Below, in pieces: positions 1 to 6,712 of a stretch of DNA of 64,000 bases. The stretch spans positions 1-64,000 of the forward strand of contig UCNE01000015.1 in the NCBI GenBank assembly GCA_900473685.1. Reading direction: 5' to 3'. This DNA is from Hyphomicrobiales bacterium. Lineage in GTDB: Bacteria; Pseudomonadota; Alphaproteobacteria; Rhizobiales; Rhizobiaceae. How positions within the stretch are numbered: the stretch's first letter is position 1; each line of letters opens with the position of its first letter. The notes under the pieces are model-generated. The model ran no database searches. It was given only the letters and a program-made list of their open reading frames with translations, and was not told the DNA's origin. The translations under genes and the position numbers were made by a program.

Positions 1-89
1 TCGGGAACTCGGTAATCGCAAAAGACACGCGAAACTGGAACGGTTATTGCATGAATTCTAATATACAGTTCTAGCCAGAGGAGAGTGTC

Positions 90-443
90 ATGAGTTCGGA
101 CATGTCGCATCGGTTTCCTGCTCTGTGGCTGCTGATGGGTGTTGGCGAACGATACAGGCTCGTCGAAACCGTTGATGAGGCGGCACACGTGCTGGTACAT
201 AACTGGCCCCTTGATGACGGCAGCAGATATCTCGGCGCGCTGTCCGCGTGCCGAGATGCCCTCCTGGGTGTTGTTCCCGCAAACGCGGCACGAGAAGCGC
301 TGATGCGGGCAGCCGATGAGGCACTCATCTCCTACATCTGTGTTGTTCAGGGAGGAGGGGGCTTCAATCTGTCGAAAAGTGGCTGCCCCGGCCACCGGCC
401 CAGGCTGAAGTATCGCGCCCGCTTTGGTTTCGGAACTTGGTGA
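90..443 (+). CDS. DUF982 domain-containing small protein
   Basis: A 117-aa protein whose first ~85 residues fit DUF982, a family found mostly in rhizobia: a regulator-like start, an EAA element, the WPLDDG turn, a conserved C..AL.G stretch and a final AR.AL..AADEA helix. The function of the family is unknown. The start ATG has a good ribosome binding site (GAGGAG, 8 nt upstream); a second ATG lies 12 nt in. Family members usually end shortly after the AADEA helix, so the Gly-rich and basic tail of about 30 residues (from VVQGGGG onward) is unusual and may be a read-through extension after a small frameshift. No neighbour helps with function. Confidence 0.75.
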   Translation: MSSDMSHRFPALWLLMGVGERYRLVETVDEAAHVLVHNWPLDDGSRYLGALSACRDALLGVVPANAAREALMRAADEALISYICVVQGGGGFNLSKSGCPGHRPRLKYRARFGFGTW

Positions 444-648
444 AGCCCGCCATTCAACGATCGCAGGGCCTATAAAGCCGAACGAGGCTCCTAAAGCATC
501 GGGTCTGCGGTCAGCCTGGATGAAAAGATAGGGTCCATGCCGTTTGCCGCGGCGAAGCACTTTACCAAGGAAGCCAACCGGCGTGGATCGTGACAAGTGC
601 GACGAAGGGAACGTCCGCCTCCCGCGCGCGCGGATTGTCCGCCGTCGG

Positions 649-975
649 TCACGGCGATCCCAGTTTTTCCAGCAAGGGGATTGGAAGACAGGCTCTCAAT
701 GCCGCTTCGTCACCTTCAGCGACAACGATCTCTCCTTCTCCCCAGATGTCATAGTCCATCTCCAGGCGCATGCCGTCCCGTTCAAGCACTGCCCACGAGT
801 GCTCAAGGCCGCCTCCGATATCGACAGACCAGCCTTGTTCCCCCAGGGCAACAATTACCGCGTCCCATTCATCTCTCTGTATTCCAAGATAACGCGTTCG
901 TTCCGGCACTTTCGTCATCATCCAAAGCACGTTGCCGCGATCGCTGTCGATAACGGTGTTGGTCCAATGTAACAT
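649..975 (-). CDS. hypothetical protein
   Basis: A 108-aa reading frame starting MLHWTNTVIDSDRGNVLW. I do not recognise the family. It has no signal peptide or membrane segment, is mildly acidic with a Trp-rich mid-section (DEWDAVIVALGEQGWSVDIG), and ends in a short helical tail. The longer open frame extends upstream to 1089, but that part is basic and runs across the start of the plus-strand gene at 1089, so the internal ATG with a GGAAAG-like site is preferred. Good coding character and the lack of a better frame on the other strand support it. It stands alone, in opposite orientation to both neighbours. Confidence 0.5.
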   Translation of the reverse strand: MLHWTNTVIDSDRGNVLWMMTKVPERTRYLGIQRDEWDAVIVALGEQGWSVDIGGGLEHSWAVLERDGMRLEMDYDIWGEGEIVVAEGDEAALRACLPIPLLEKLGSP

Positions 976-1088
976 GCTTTCCGTGTCGCGGGTGAGCGGA
1001 GGTATGTGGACGGTATGACCGTCAGCCTGAATACCCAGTCGACCAGCAGAGAACCGCTTACAATTCAGGTACTGGCGAAAGGCAAACA

Positions 1089-1385
1089 ATGCGCATTCTA
1101 CTCATTCTTGGCGCCCTCATCGTTGGAACGATCGCGGGTATTTACCTGTTCGGAGCGATCTGGCGAACGTCTGCTCCTGACGGTGCGGCGGCAATGATCG
1201 TTGGAGGGGGTACCCCGGTTGTCCTTGGAGCCCTGGCGTTTCTCGGCACAAAGGCGGCCGACGGCCAGCGGCCAAGTCTTGGCAACGTACGAACATGGCT
1301 TGCCCTTGTGGGCATTGCGGCGGCGGCGGCCGGCTTTTTTGTGCTTCTGATTATCGCGCTTTTTCTGGCGGTTCAGCGCGGATAG
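1089..1385 (+). CDS. small two-helix membrane protein, hypothetical
   Basis: A 98-aa protein with hydrophobic segments at about residues 3-24 and 69-94, plus a weaker Gly/Ala-rich one at 33-52. A GAAAGG ribosome binding site precedes the ATG. I recognise no domain; it looks like one of the many short inner-membrane proteins of unknown function. It does not overlap neighbouring genes, and the following 345 bases carry no clear coding frame until the minus-strand gene ending at 1731. Confidence 0.5.
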   Translation: MRILLILGALIVGTIAGIYLFGAIWRTSAPDGAAAMIVGGGTPVVLGALAFLGTKAADGQRPSLGNVRTWLALVGIAAAAAGFFVLLIIALFLAVQRG

Positions 1386-1670
1386 TCGAATTTCCCGCCC
1401 CAAGCGCAAATCTGGCAATGCCGTTGTGTCCGCTTCGCTCTAGCCCGTGCAAGATTCCTGAAATCGCGGAGAAGCGCTGCAGGGCGGAGACGCCTTGCGC
1501 TAGCAGCGTCGAAGCATGGCCGGAAATACCCGTGTTGAAAGGTGTGTGGCGCCTTCGGAAACAGCAATTTTGGGTGTTTTGGGCGTTGATTCAGCAGTCA
1601 AACCCGGGACCGGACGACCGAAGGCACTATCAAGGCCCAAAGCGATCAGGCTCCCGCAAACCAACAGAAG
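1386..1670 (+). other. intergenic stretch with no recognised gene
   Basis: This 285-base stretch lies between a plus-strand small membrane-protein gene and a plus-strand terminator hairpin. Short frames cross it on both strands, but none has a ribosome binding site or a recognisable sequence. Because a strong plus-strand terminator ends it, it may carry a small RNA or a long 3' untranslated region. That is an inference only. Confidence 0.35.
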
Positions 1671-1705
1671 GCCCGCCCGGACAGGAGTATCCGGCAGGCT
1701 TTTTT
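1671..1705 (+). terminator. Rho-independent terminator (plus strand)
   Basis: The hairpin pairs GCCCGCCCGGA (1671-1681) with TCCGGCAGGC (1690-1699), with one mismatch and one bulge, and is followed by six T residues (1700-1705). The orientation is plus. The nearest recognised plus-strand gene ends 285 bases upstream. Confidence 0.6.
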
Positions 1706-1730
1706 GTGGGGCGTGATCTTTGGGTGAAGC

Positions 1731-1982
1731 CTATTGCCGCTGCCTGGACACGTCTTGCAGGTAGGGCACGACATCCGCTGAGCTGTCGGCCCGGTGGCGC
1801 AGCTCGGTGGCGATTTGTTCCAGGGCGAGATCCAGGCAATAGACCGTCTGCTGCGCGTCAAGAACCGCCGCATTTTCCCGCGCGAAGACGATCAGCCGGG
1901 TTATGGCGTGAAACTCTTCGATCTCGCTATCGGTTGATGAGTTGATGTCGTTCAAGGCGATGGTTGCGTATGCTGCTGGCAT
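1731..1982 (-). CDS. 83-aa acidic helical protein at the end of the YcaO-TfuA operon
   Basis: The ATG at 1982 has a GCGGAG ribosome binding site seven bases upstream, so this is a better reading than the longer open frame that runs back through tfuA. The protein (MPAAYATIALNDINSSTD...) is predicted almost entirely helical and acidic, with one Cys (in VYCLDLAL) and no signal peptide. I recognise no family. It begins 76 bases after the tfuA stop on the same strand, so it is probably co-transcribed with the YcaO-TfuA genes. It could be an accessory or immunity-type protein, or an unrelated gene. The family of this protein is not identified. Confidence 0.55.
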   Translation of the reverse strand: MPAAYATIALNDINSSTDSEIEEFHAITRLIVFARENAAVLDAQQTVYCLDLALEQIATELRHRADSSADVVPYLQDVSRQRQ

Positions 1983-2058
1983 AATCGACTCCGCAGTGAT
2001 TTGCGGGCATACTAATCGTAGCCGAGGCAAACTGCGCGTGACACAGGCGTGACACACT

Positions 2059-2799
2059 TTAAGATAGATTGCCGGGCTCCTTCGCCATGGGATGGTGTTT
2101 CCGCATTTCGTTCCAGAGGCTTGTGTGCTGGAACTGCCAGTCCGGACTGGGTGCTGGTGACTTGGCGTCAAGCCGTGACATGACATCCAGCAGCGCGATC
2201 GCATCGGCGCGCTTGCGATTGACGTGGCAGGATTGCATGGCGTTTGCGATTGACGCGCTTCTCCCGTTCTCAAGCAAGGACGCGTGAACGAGGATCGATC
2301 GCCAGGTCCTGTCCTTGAAAAAAATGGCGCGCGCCACGTCTTCCAGATGGCTGGCCTCGGCGGAAGAAATGCACAGCCTTTCGCGCAGCAGGCCGAGCGT
2401 CGCTTCAATATTGACCAGGGGTTCGCTGAGCGGCAGCCAGCCGAGTTCGGCGGGTCCGTGAATTTGTGCGACATCCGCATCGTCGACGCGCATGCCGTCG
2501 CGGTATTCTTCGAAAATGCCGCCGACACCGGTCATCCCGAAAGAATGACATTCGGCAGCGCGCAACGCACCCATGCTGGCAGCGCCAAGAACCCTTGTTC
2601 CAGCACTGAGGGCATAGAGGATTTCCTTGTGCCAGACCGGAGCGGTATATTCGAAGCCTCCATCGACAAGGCCGATCACGGTGGCCCCTTCCTCCACGGC
2701 TCGAAAGATATCGCCTTGGACGGCAGGCCCTCGAACACGGATATCGGCGGCATAGTCTTTCGCGTCCGGCAATGTCGGGCCGACATACAAAACCTTCAT
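2059..2799 (-). CDS. tfuA: TfuA-like protein (YcaO partner)
   Basis: A 246-aa protein of the TfuA family, named after the trifolitoxin cluster. TfuA proteins work with YcaO enzymes to convert backbone amides to thioamides, probably by delivering sulfide. Family features are clear: N-terminal VLYVGPTL, then IGLVDGGFE (around residue 42), then PVWHKEILYALSAGTRVLGA and SMGALRAAE (around 55-85). The C-terminal ~100 residues are helical and less conserved, typical of the family. Its ATG overlaps the ycaO stop codon (ATGA), which implies translational coupling and a fixed enzyme ratio. The assignment to the family is firm; the substrate is not known. Confidence 0.88.
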   Translation of the reverse strand: MKVLYVGPTLPDAKDYAADIRVRGPAVQGDIFRAVEEGATVIGLVDGGFEYTAPVWHKEILYALSAGTRVLGAASMGALRAAECHSFGMTGVGGIFEEYRDGMRVDDADVAQIHGPAELGWLPLSEPLVNIEATLGLLRERLCISSAEASHLEDVARAIFFKDRTWRSILVHASLLENGRSASIANAMQSCHVNRKRADAIALLDVMSRLDAKSPAPSPDWQFQHTSLWNEMRKHHPMAKEPGNLS

Positions 2800-3992
2800 C
2801 CGAACGACCCCTTGGCGAGCGCGCGCTGGCCAAATCTTTGAGCGCGGCCACCATCGGGATTTTCCAGTTGTGGTGCAAGGATCTTTGCCACGGCAAACGG
2901 CCAGGCAGGCGCGCTGAGCGGTACGGCAATGACCGGGCCCAATTCCAAGTGCCTGAGAGCATCAAGAGTTTCGCCGCTGCGGCAGGCCTTGCGATGCCCT
3001 TCCCTGCATCCATATGTTTTGGGTGCAATTGCTGGAACTGCCTTCAGCAGGTTTTGGGTTTCTTCCGGCAGCGGCCGTTTGTAGACCGGCGGATAGATAT
3101 CGTCCCTGCTGCCGCTGATAAATGTCATGCGGGATTGTACTGCTTCGGTGATCGCCCGGATCATCGCTGTTTCCGCATCGGGATGCGCTCCCGCGCCATA
3201 GTTCACATCGACGAACCGTGGCTTGCGGGCGCTCAATATCTGGGCGGGAGCGATAAGCGCGTTGAACGACGGCATGCCGATATCGCTGGTCATATCGAAC
3301 AATCGCAACACAAAGCCGGCCGCTTCGGTCAACGTGACCACCGATGAAAGCTCCGGATGGCCGAGGGATCGTGGATCAATGCAGGACGATTGCCGGGATC
3401 GGGCGCTCGATACTTGCCAAAGAACATAGGCATCCCGCTCGATTCGTTCGTTCAATCCGTGAAAAAAGGCCTCTTCCAGGGTGTTTCCCGAAGCCAGGCC
3501 GTCGGACGATTGCCAATATCTGCAATCGATCAGCGTCCGGTCGAGGGTTACGGCATCAAGCGGCACATGGATACCGTCGCCGGTCATCAGATCGGTTCCG
3601 GCAATCCAGGCAATACGCTCGTCGCCCTGTACTGGGGACCGGCCCGACGCGACCAGGCATGTTAGCGTGTCGAACCGTTTCCCGGCGTTCGCAAGAGCGT
3701 TTGCGGAAGTATGAACGACGTCGGCATGCGGATTTGCTGCAACCACCCGTTCCAGCGCCTCCATCACAGCCGATGTCCTTGCCGCGTCGTCGGTAAGGCC
3801 CTTTCCCTGTGCTACGACAATGGATTTTGCGTTTGGCGTATAGGCACACCAAACCGGAACGCCGATGCGATCCAGCCCAGTGTGACGGGCAATCCGCGTT
3901 ATACCAAAGTCAGCAAGAAAGGGAGAGACGCGCGCATATGTCTCGGCCGGAGGGCATGCCCTGTCACGCCCTCCCGTTTCGCCGGACGTCAA
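2796..3992 (-). CDS. ycaO: YcaO-like peptide backbone-modifying enzyme
   Basis: A 398-aa YcaO-domain protein. YcaO enzymes use ATP to activate a backbone amide; with a TfuA partner the known outcome is thioamidation, with other partners azoline rings. Visible hallmarks are the GITRIARHTGLDRIGVPVW opening, the ATP/Mg-binding SAVMEALER element (around residue 75), the LNERIERDA stretch (around 180) and RAITEAVQSR followed by SGSRDD (around 275-292). No separate cyclodehydratase C-domain or precursor-binding E1-like domain is fused or nearby. The start is TTG, overlapping the stop of the upstream 71-aa peptide gene (TTGA); no ATG fits the N-terminal family motif. It overlaps tfuA by four bases. 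Family assignment is strong, the reaction here is inferred. Confidence 0.9.
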   Translation of the reverse strand: MTSGETGGRDRACPPAETYARVSPFLADFGITRIARHTGLDRIGVPVWCAYTPNAKSIVVAQGKGLTDDAARTSAVMEALERVVAANPHADVVHTSANALANAGKRFDTLTCLVASGRSPVQGDERIAWIAGTDLMTGDGIHVPLDAVTLDRTLIDCRYWQSSDGLASGNTLEEAFFHGLNERIERDAYVLWQVSSARSRQSSCIDPRSLGHPELSSVVTLTEAAGFVLRLFDMTSDIGMPSFNALIAPAQILSARKPRFVDVNYGAGAHPDAETAMIRAITEAVQSRMTFISGSRDDIYPPVYKRPLPEETQNLLKAVPAIAPKTYGCREGHRKACRSGETLDALRHLELGPVIAVPLSAPAWPFAVAKILAPQLENPDGGRAQRFGQRALAKGSFG

Positions 3993-4204
3993 GCGTCGAA
4001 AAGTCCTGCTGATACGGATGCGGCCGAGGAGACGGCAACGGCAAAGTCGACGTCCTTGATGACCGTACCACCGGAAGCACGCAGCTGGCTTGCTGCAGCA
4101 AGCGATCCGCTGACCTTGGTAAGCTCCGTGACTGTTCCGGCATCGACGTCGGCCAGATAGAGTTTTTCGTCTCCCGGAAATCCGATCACCACGACTTTTG
4201 ACAT
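3989..4204 (-). CDS. candidate precursor peptide of the YcaO-TfuA system
   Basis: A 71-aa peptide starting MSKVVVIGFPGDEKLYLADV with a strong GAGGAG ribosome binding site. Its stop overlaps the TTG start of ycaO. There is no signal sequence and no Cys. The first ~50 residues are charged and mixed, leader-like; the last ~18 (AVAVSSAASVSAGLFDA) are small, hydrophobic and Ser-rich, core-like. Position, size and coupling to ycaO match a RiPP precursor. It does not resemble the trifolitoxin precursor, whose core has Arg-Gln-Gly-Cys. Absence of Cys argues against thiazoline rings; thioamidation of the backbone needs no particular side chain. It could instead be a small regulatory or structural protein. 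The substrate role is an inference from context. Confidence 0.7.
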   Translation of the reverse strand: MSKVVVIGFPGDEKLYLADVDAGTVTELTKVSGSLAAASQLRASGGTVIKDVDFAVAVSSAASVSAGLFDA

Positions 4205-4217
4205 TTTATTCTCCTCG

Positions 4218-4232
4218 TTGTTGTTGTTGTTG
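4218..4232. repeat. five-unit TTG/CAA trinucleotide repeat before the peptide gene
   Basis: Five perfect TTG units (CAA on the coding minus strand) lie between the stop of the SARP-like gene and the GAGGAG ribosome binding site of the 71-aa peptide. The repeat is outside any coding frame. CAA runs in a leader are known to enhance translation in some bacteria, and slippage would change leader length; neither effect is shown here. Confidence 0.8.
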
Positions 4233-4234
4233 TT

Positions 4235-6049
4235 TCAGTAGCCAGCCTTGATCAGGCCTTCGCGATACATTTCCTTCTGCCAGGCTTCGCGGATCGGCAC
4301 GACGGCAAGCCATTTTTGCAGATCGAATTGCGGGTTGGCCTCGCGATCCTTGCGCCGGTAATATTGAGCGCGTTTCGTGTCGCCAAGCATTGCGCAGCTT
4401 GCGGCCAGCAGTCTGTGCGCGGAAGCCTGGTTGGACATGCTTTGAATTCGGGAAACGGCCTTGTCGAACGCGCCGACGAAGTAGCTGGCGCCCGCAGCAC
4501 ACCAGAAATACTCGTCCGGCCCAAGTGGGTTCAAAGAGATGGCGCGCTCGATTTTTTCCAAGCCCTCCATCGGGCGGGAGGCATGGATGAGCGCATCGGC
4601 ATAGCTATAGATTGCATCCGCATAATGGGGGCTCAATTCCTCCGCACGGGCCAGCGCTTCAAGGCTCTCGTCCAGTGCGCCAAGATAGAGTTTCGCCATG
4701 CCGAGTTCTTTGTACCCGTAGGCGATATCGGGATTGCTTTCGATTGCCGATCGCGCGCTTTGCTCGGCCTTGTGCAGGAGCTCGGGATCTCCCCTGGCCG
4801 TCAGAACCCATTCGATGGAGTATGTCTTGGCAAGACCGCTGAAGGCATGCGAGAAATCGGCATTGTGATTGAGTGCTTCCCTGAATGTCTTCCGGGCGCT
4901 TCGAACTGAAGGCAATGTTAGCCGGCTCATCTGCTGCACGCCTAGCAGATACTGTTGATACGCACCGGGATGAAACGCGTAGTCGCTGAGCGCGCCTTCG
5001 TTGCGCTTGAGTTCGGCCAGAATTCGATCCTTCACGGTGTCCGCCAGGACTTTCCGGTGCGAAGACAGAAGTCCGTCCGTTATCGTGAAGCGTTCGGCAT
5101 AGATCACATGGTCCGATGGTACAAAGATGATCTGAATGAGGAGGCCGTCAAGCGTCAGCTTTGTATCGATGACGTAAGAGATGTCATGCTTGTCGAGCAG
5201 GAGAACCTTGTCATCGCTGGAGCGAATACGCTCGGCGGTGTAGGGCGCGACGATTGAGAGACTGCGCAGCGAACACAGGCCGATCGCGACGTCGTCGATC
5301 AAGGCGCTCGCTCTCGAAAAATCAAGGCCCGGAGAGGCAACGCCGGCCGGCGGGAGAAGCGCGACGCGGGGCAGTTTCGCTGCGCCGAAGGTCCATTCAC
5401 TGTCGGAAGCGGCGCGTTGCTCAACGGCTGCCAAAATGCCCCTTGGTTCGATCAGCCGTTCCGGGAGGGACAATTGTGGCCCGGCCGAAAGCGTTCTGCG
5501 CACCACCTGATCGTTCGGCGAATGCTCCAGAATCAGGAACGCCGCCTGTCTGGCGGCCGAGCTTTCTACTCCCGCTGAGCTGTTCGTTGATCTTTCCAGG
5601 AGTTTTTCGCGCATCAATTCCAGGTAGGCGCGGCGCTGCGACGACAGCCATCGGCCGGCCAGACCATCGGCTTCATCGAATTCGGACAGAAAGGGCCGAC
5701 TCATCAATTCGACAAGAGACGGCAGGGACGTCTTTGCATTCCCGATCGCGTCCGCGTCGCAGCCGAGCCGTCGGCGATCGAGGCGAAGGTCCGTCGGCGA
5801 TATGGTCAGGACCGATCCAAGCGCAGCGTCGAGCCGTGAAATCAGCTTGCGCAGGTTTGTCAAGGCAAGGGCACGATCGTCGTTGCCCCACAACAGTTCG
5901 GCCGCTTCGCTGCGGCTGATTTCGGTGTGGGTGCCGGTCGCCAGATAAGCGGCGAGGAACAACGCCTTGCGCGAAGAGCGGCACTCTTGGCCTGCAGCAT
6001 CGAGCAGGCGTAACCTACCGAATGTCTGCAGGAGGAACATGGGCATCAC
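4235..6049 (-). CDS. SARP-like transcriptional regulator with TPR domain
   Basis: A 604-aa protein. Residues ~5-100 form an OmpR/SARP-type winged-helix domain (TFGRLRLLDAAG, ISRSEAAELLWG, NLRKLISRLDAALG), followed by a BTAD-like helical part to ~200. Residues ~225-345 resemble the FlgO/adenylate-cyclase-associated fold of cyclase-TPR proteins (RVALLPPAG, DISYVIDTKL). Residues ~365-570 are tetratricopeptide repeats (YKELGMAKLYLGALDESLEA, AISLNPLGPDEY). Such proteins activate linked genes in response to a ligand or partner bound by the TPR part. The frame opens with GTG overlapping the XRE stop (GTGA), followed by two further ATGs, and ends 30 bases before the peptide gene, so it probably regulates its own operon. 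No ATPase domain is present. Confidence 0.75.
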   Translation of the reverse strand: MMPMFLLQTFGRLRLLDAAGQECRSSRKALFLAAYLATGTHTEISRSEAAELLWGNDDRALALTNLRKLISRLDAALGSVLTISPTDLRLDRRRLGCDADAIGNAKTSLPSLVELMSRPFLSEFDEADGLAGRWLSSQRRAYLELMREKLLERSTNSSAGVESSAARQAAFLILEHSPNDQVVRRTLSAGPQLSLPERLIEPRGILAAVEQRAASDSEWTFGAAKLPRVALLPPAGVASPGLDFSRASALIDDVAIGLCSLRSLSIVAPYTAERIRSSDDKVLLLDKHDISYVIDTKLTLDGLLIQIIFVPSDHVIYAERFTITDGLLSSHRKVLADTVKDRILAELKRNEGALSDYAFHPGAYQQYLLGVQQMSRLTLPSVRSARKTFREALNHNADFSHAFSGLAKTYSIEWVLTARGDPELLHKAEQSARSAIESNPDIAYGYKELGMAKLYLGALDESLEALARAEELSPHYADAIYSYADALIHASRPMEGLEKIERAISLNPLGPDEYFWCAAGASYFVGAFDKAVSRIQSMSNQASAHRLLAASCAMLGDTKRAQYYRRKDREANPQFDLQKWLAVVPIREAWQKEMYREGLIKAGY

Positions 6050-6489
6050 CGATGAGCGAGGGAGGAAACGTCTTCCGCATCAGCTGTTCGCACACCGGTG
6101 TCATCGGCGTTCGCGAGTGCTTTCGTCAACGTGATGATGGACTGCCGAACCTGCCTGTTCTTGATGGAGGTAAAAGCGCGGTTGAGCGACACGCCGTCCC
6201 GGGAAAGCAGGAATGTTCCGATCTCGTCGACCTCCCTGACCAATCCATCCGGGACAACGGTGTCATTGTCCTCGAAGAAGTAGCCGATGGGAACGTTGAG
6301 GACTGATGCCGCAGCCTGCAGTTTGCTGGCACTGACGCGATTGGTGCCCTTTTCATATTTTTGAATTTGCTGGAAAGTGATGCCCAGACGCTCGCCCAGT
6401 TTTTCCTGGCTCAATCCCAAAACCAGCCGCCGCGACCTCAGACGATTGCCGACATGAATATCGATTAGATGAGGTTCGCTCTTTGCCAA
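6046..6489 (-). CDS. XRE-family transcriptional regulator
   Basis: A 147-aa protein with an N-terminal helix-turn-helix of the Cro/CI type (VGNRLRSRRLVLGLSQEKLG, ITFQQIQKYEKGTNRVSASK, residues ~12-68) and a helical C-terminal half. This is the rhizobial type found in many copies per genome, with the characteristic FQQIQKYEKG recognition segment. A longer open frame reaches 6549, but the TTG at 6489 has a GGGAG ribosome binding site eight bases upstream and gives the usual N-terminus. Its stop overlaps the GTG of the SARP-like gene, which makes it the first gene of the YcaO-TfuA operon and a probable autoregulator. Confidence 0.8.
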   Translation of the reverse strand: MAKSEPHLIDIHVGNRLRSRRLVLGLSQEKLGERLGITFQQIQKYEKGTNRVSASKLQAAASVLNVPIGYFFEDNDTVVPDGLVREVDEIGTFLLSRDGVSLNRAFTSIKNRQVRQSIITLTKALANADDTGVRTADAEDVSSLAHR

Positions 6490-6712
6490 GGTCCATTCTC
6501 CCGTAACTGCCGTGATTCCGATATGCGCTGGCAGTTCGCAGCATGCCAATTTTCATTAGAAATGCAACATTTACCGGCCCCGGGATATGGAGTTCCAGTT
6601 AAGTGGTAGCCTTTTCCTCAAAGGCTGTTGGATGGATGGCGAGCGCGGGAAGTGTCAGGCGGTGTTTGGCCGTACGCCGGGAGATCGATCCCCTGCGGTC
6701 TCGTTGCCGGTT

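Noticed and set aside
1295..1945. 216-codon plus-strand open frame
   Set aside because: It crosses the terminator hairpin and the minus-strand 83-aa gene, and shows no protein-like pattern.
4210..4234. CRISPR-like or repeat-array signal at the TTG run
   Set aside because: It is only a five-unit trinucleotide repeat, with no spacers and no cas genes in the window.
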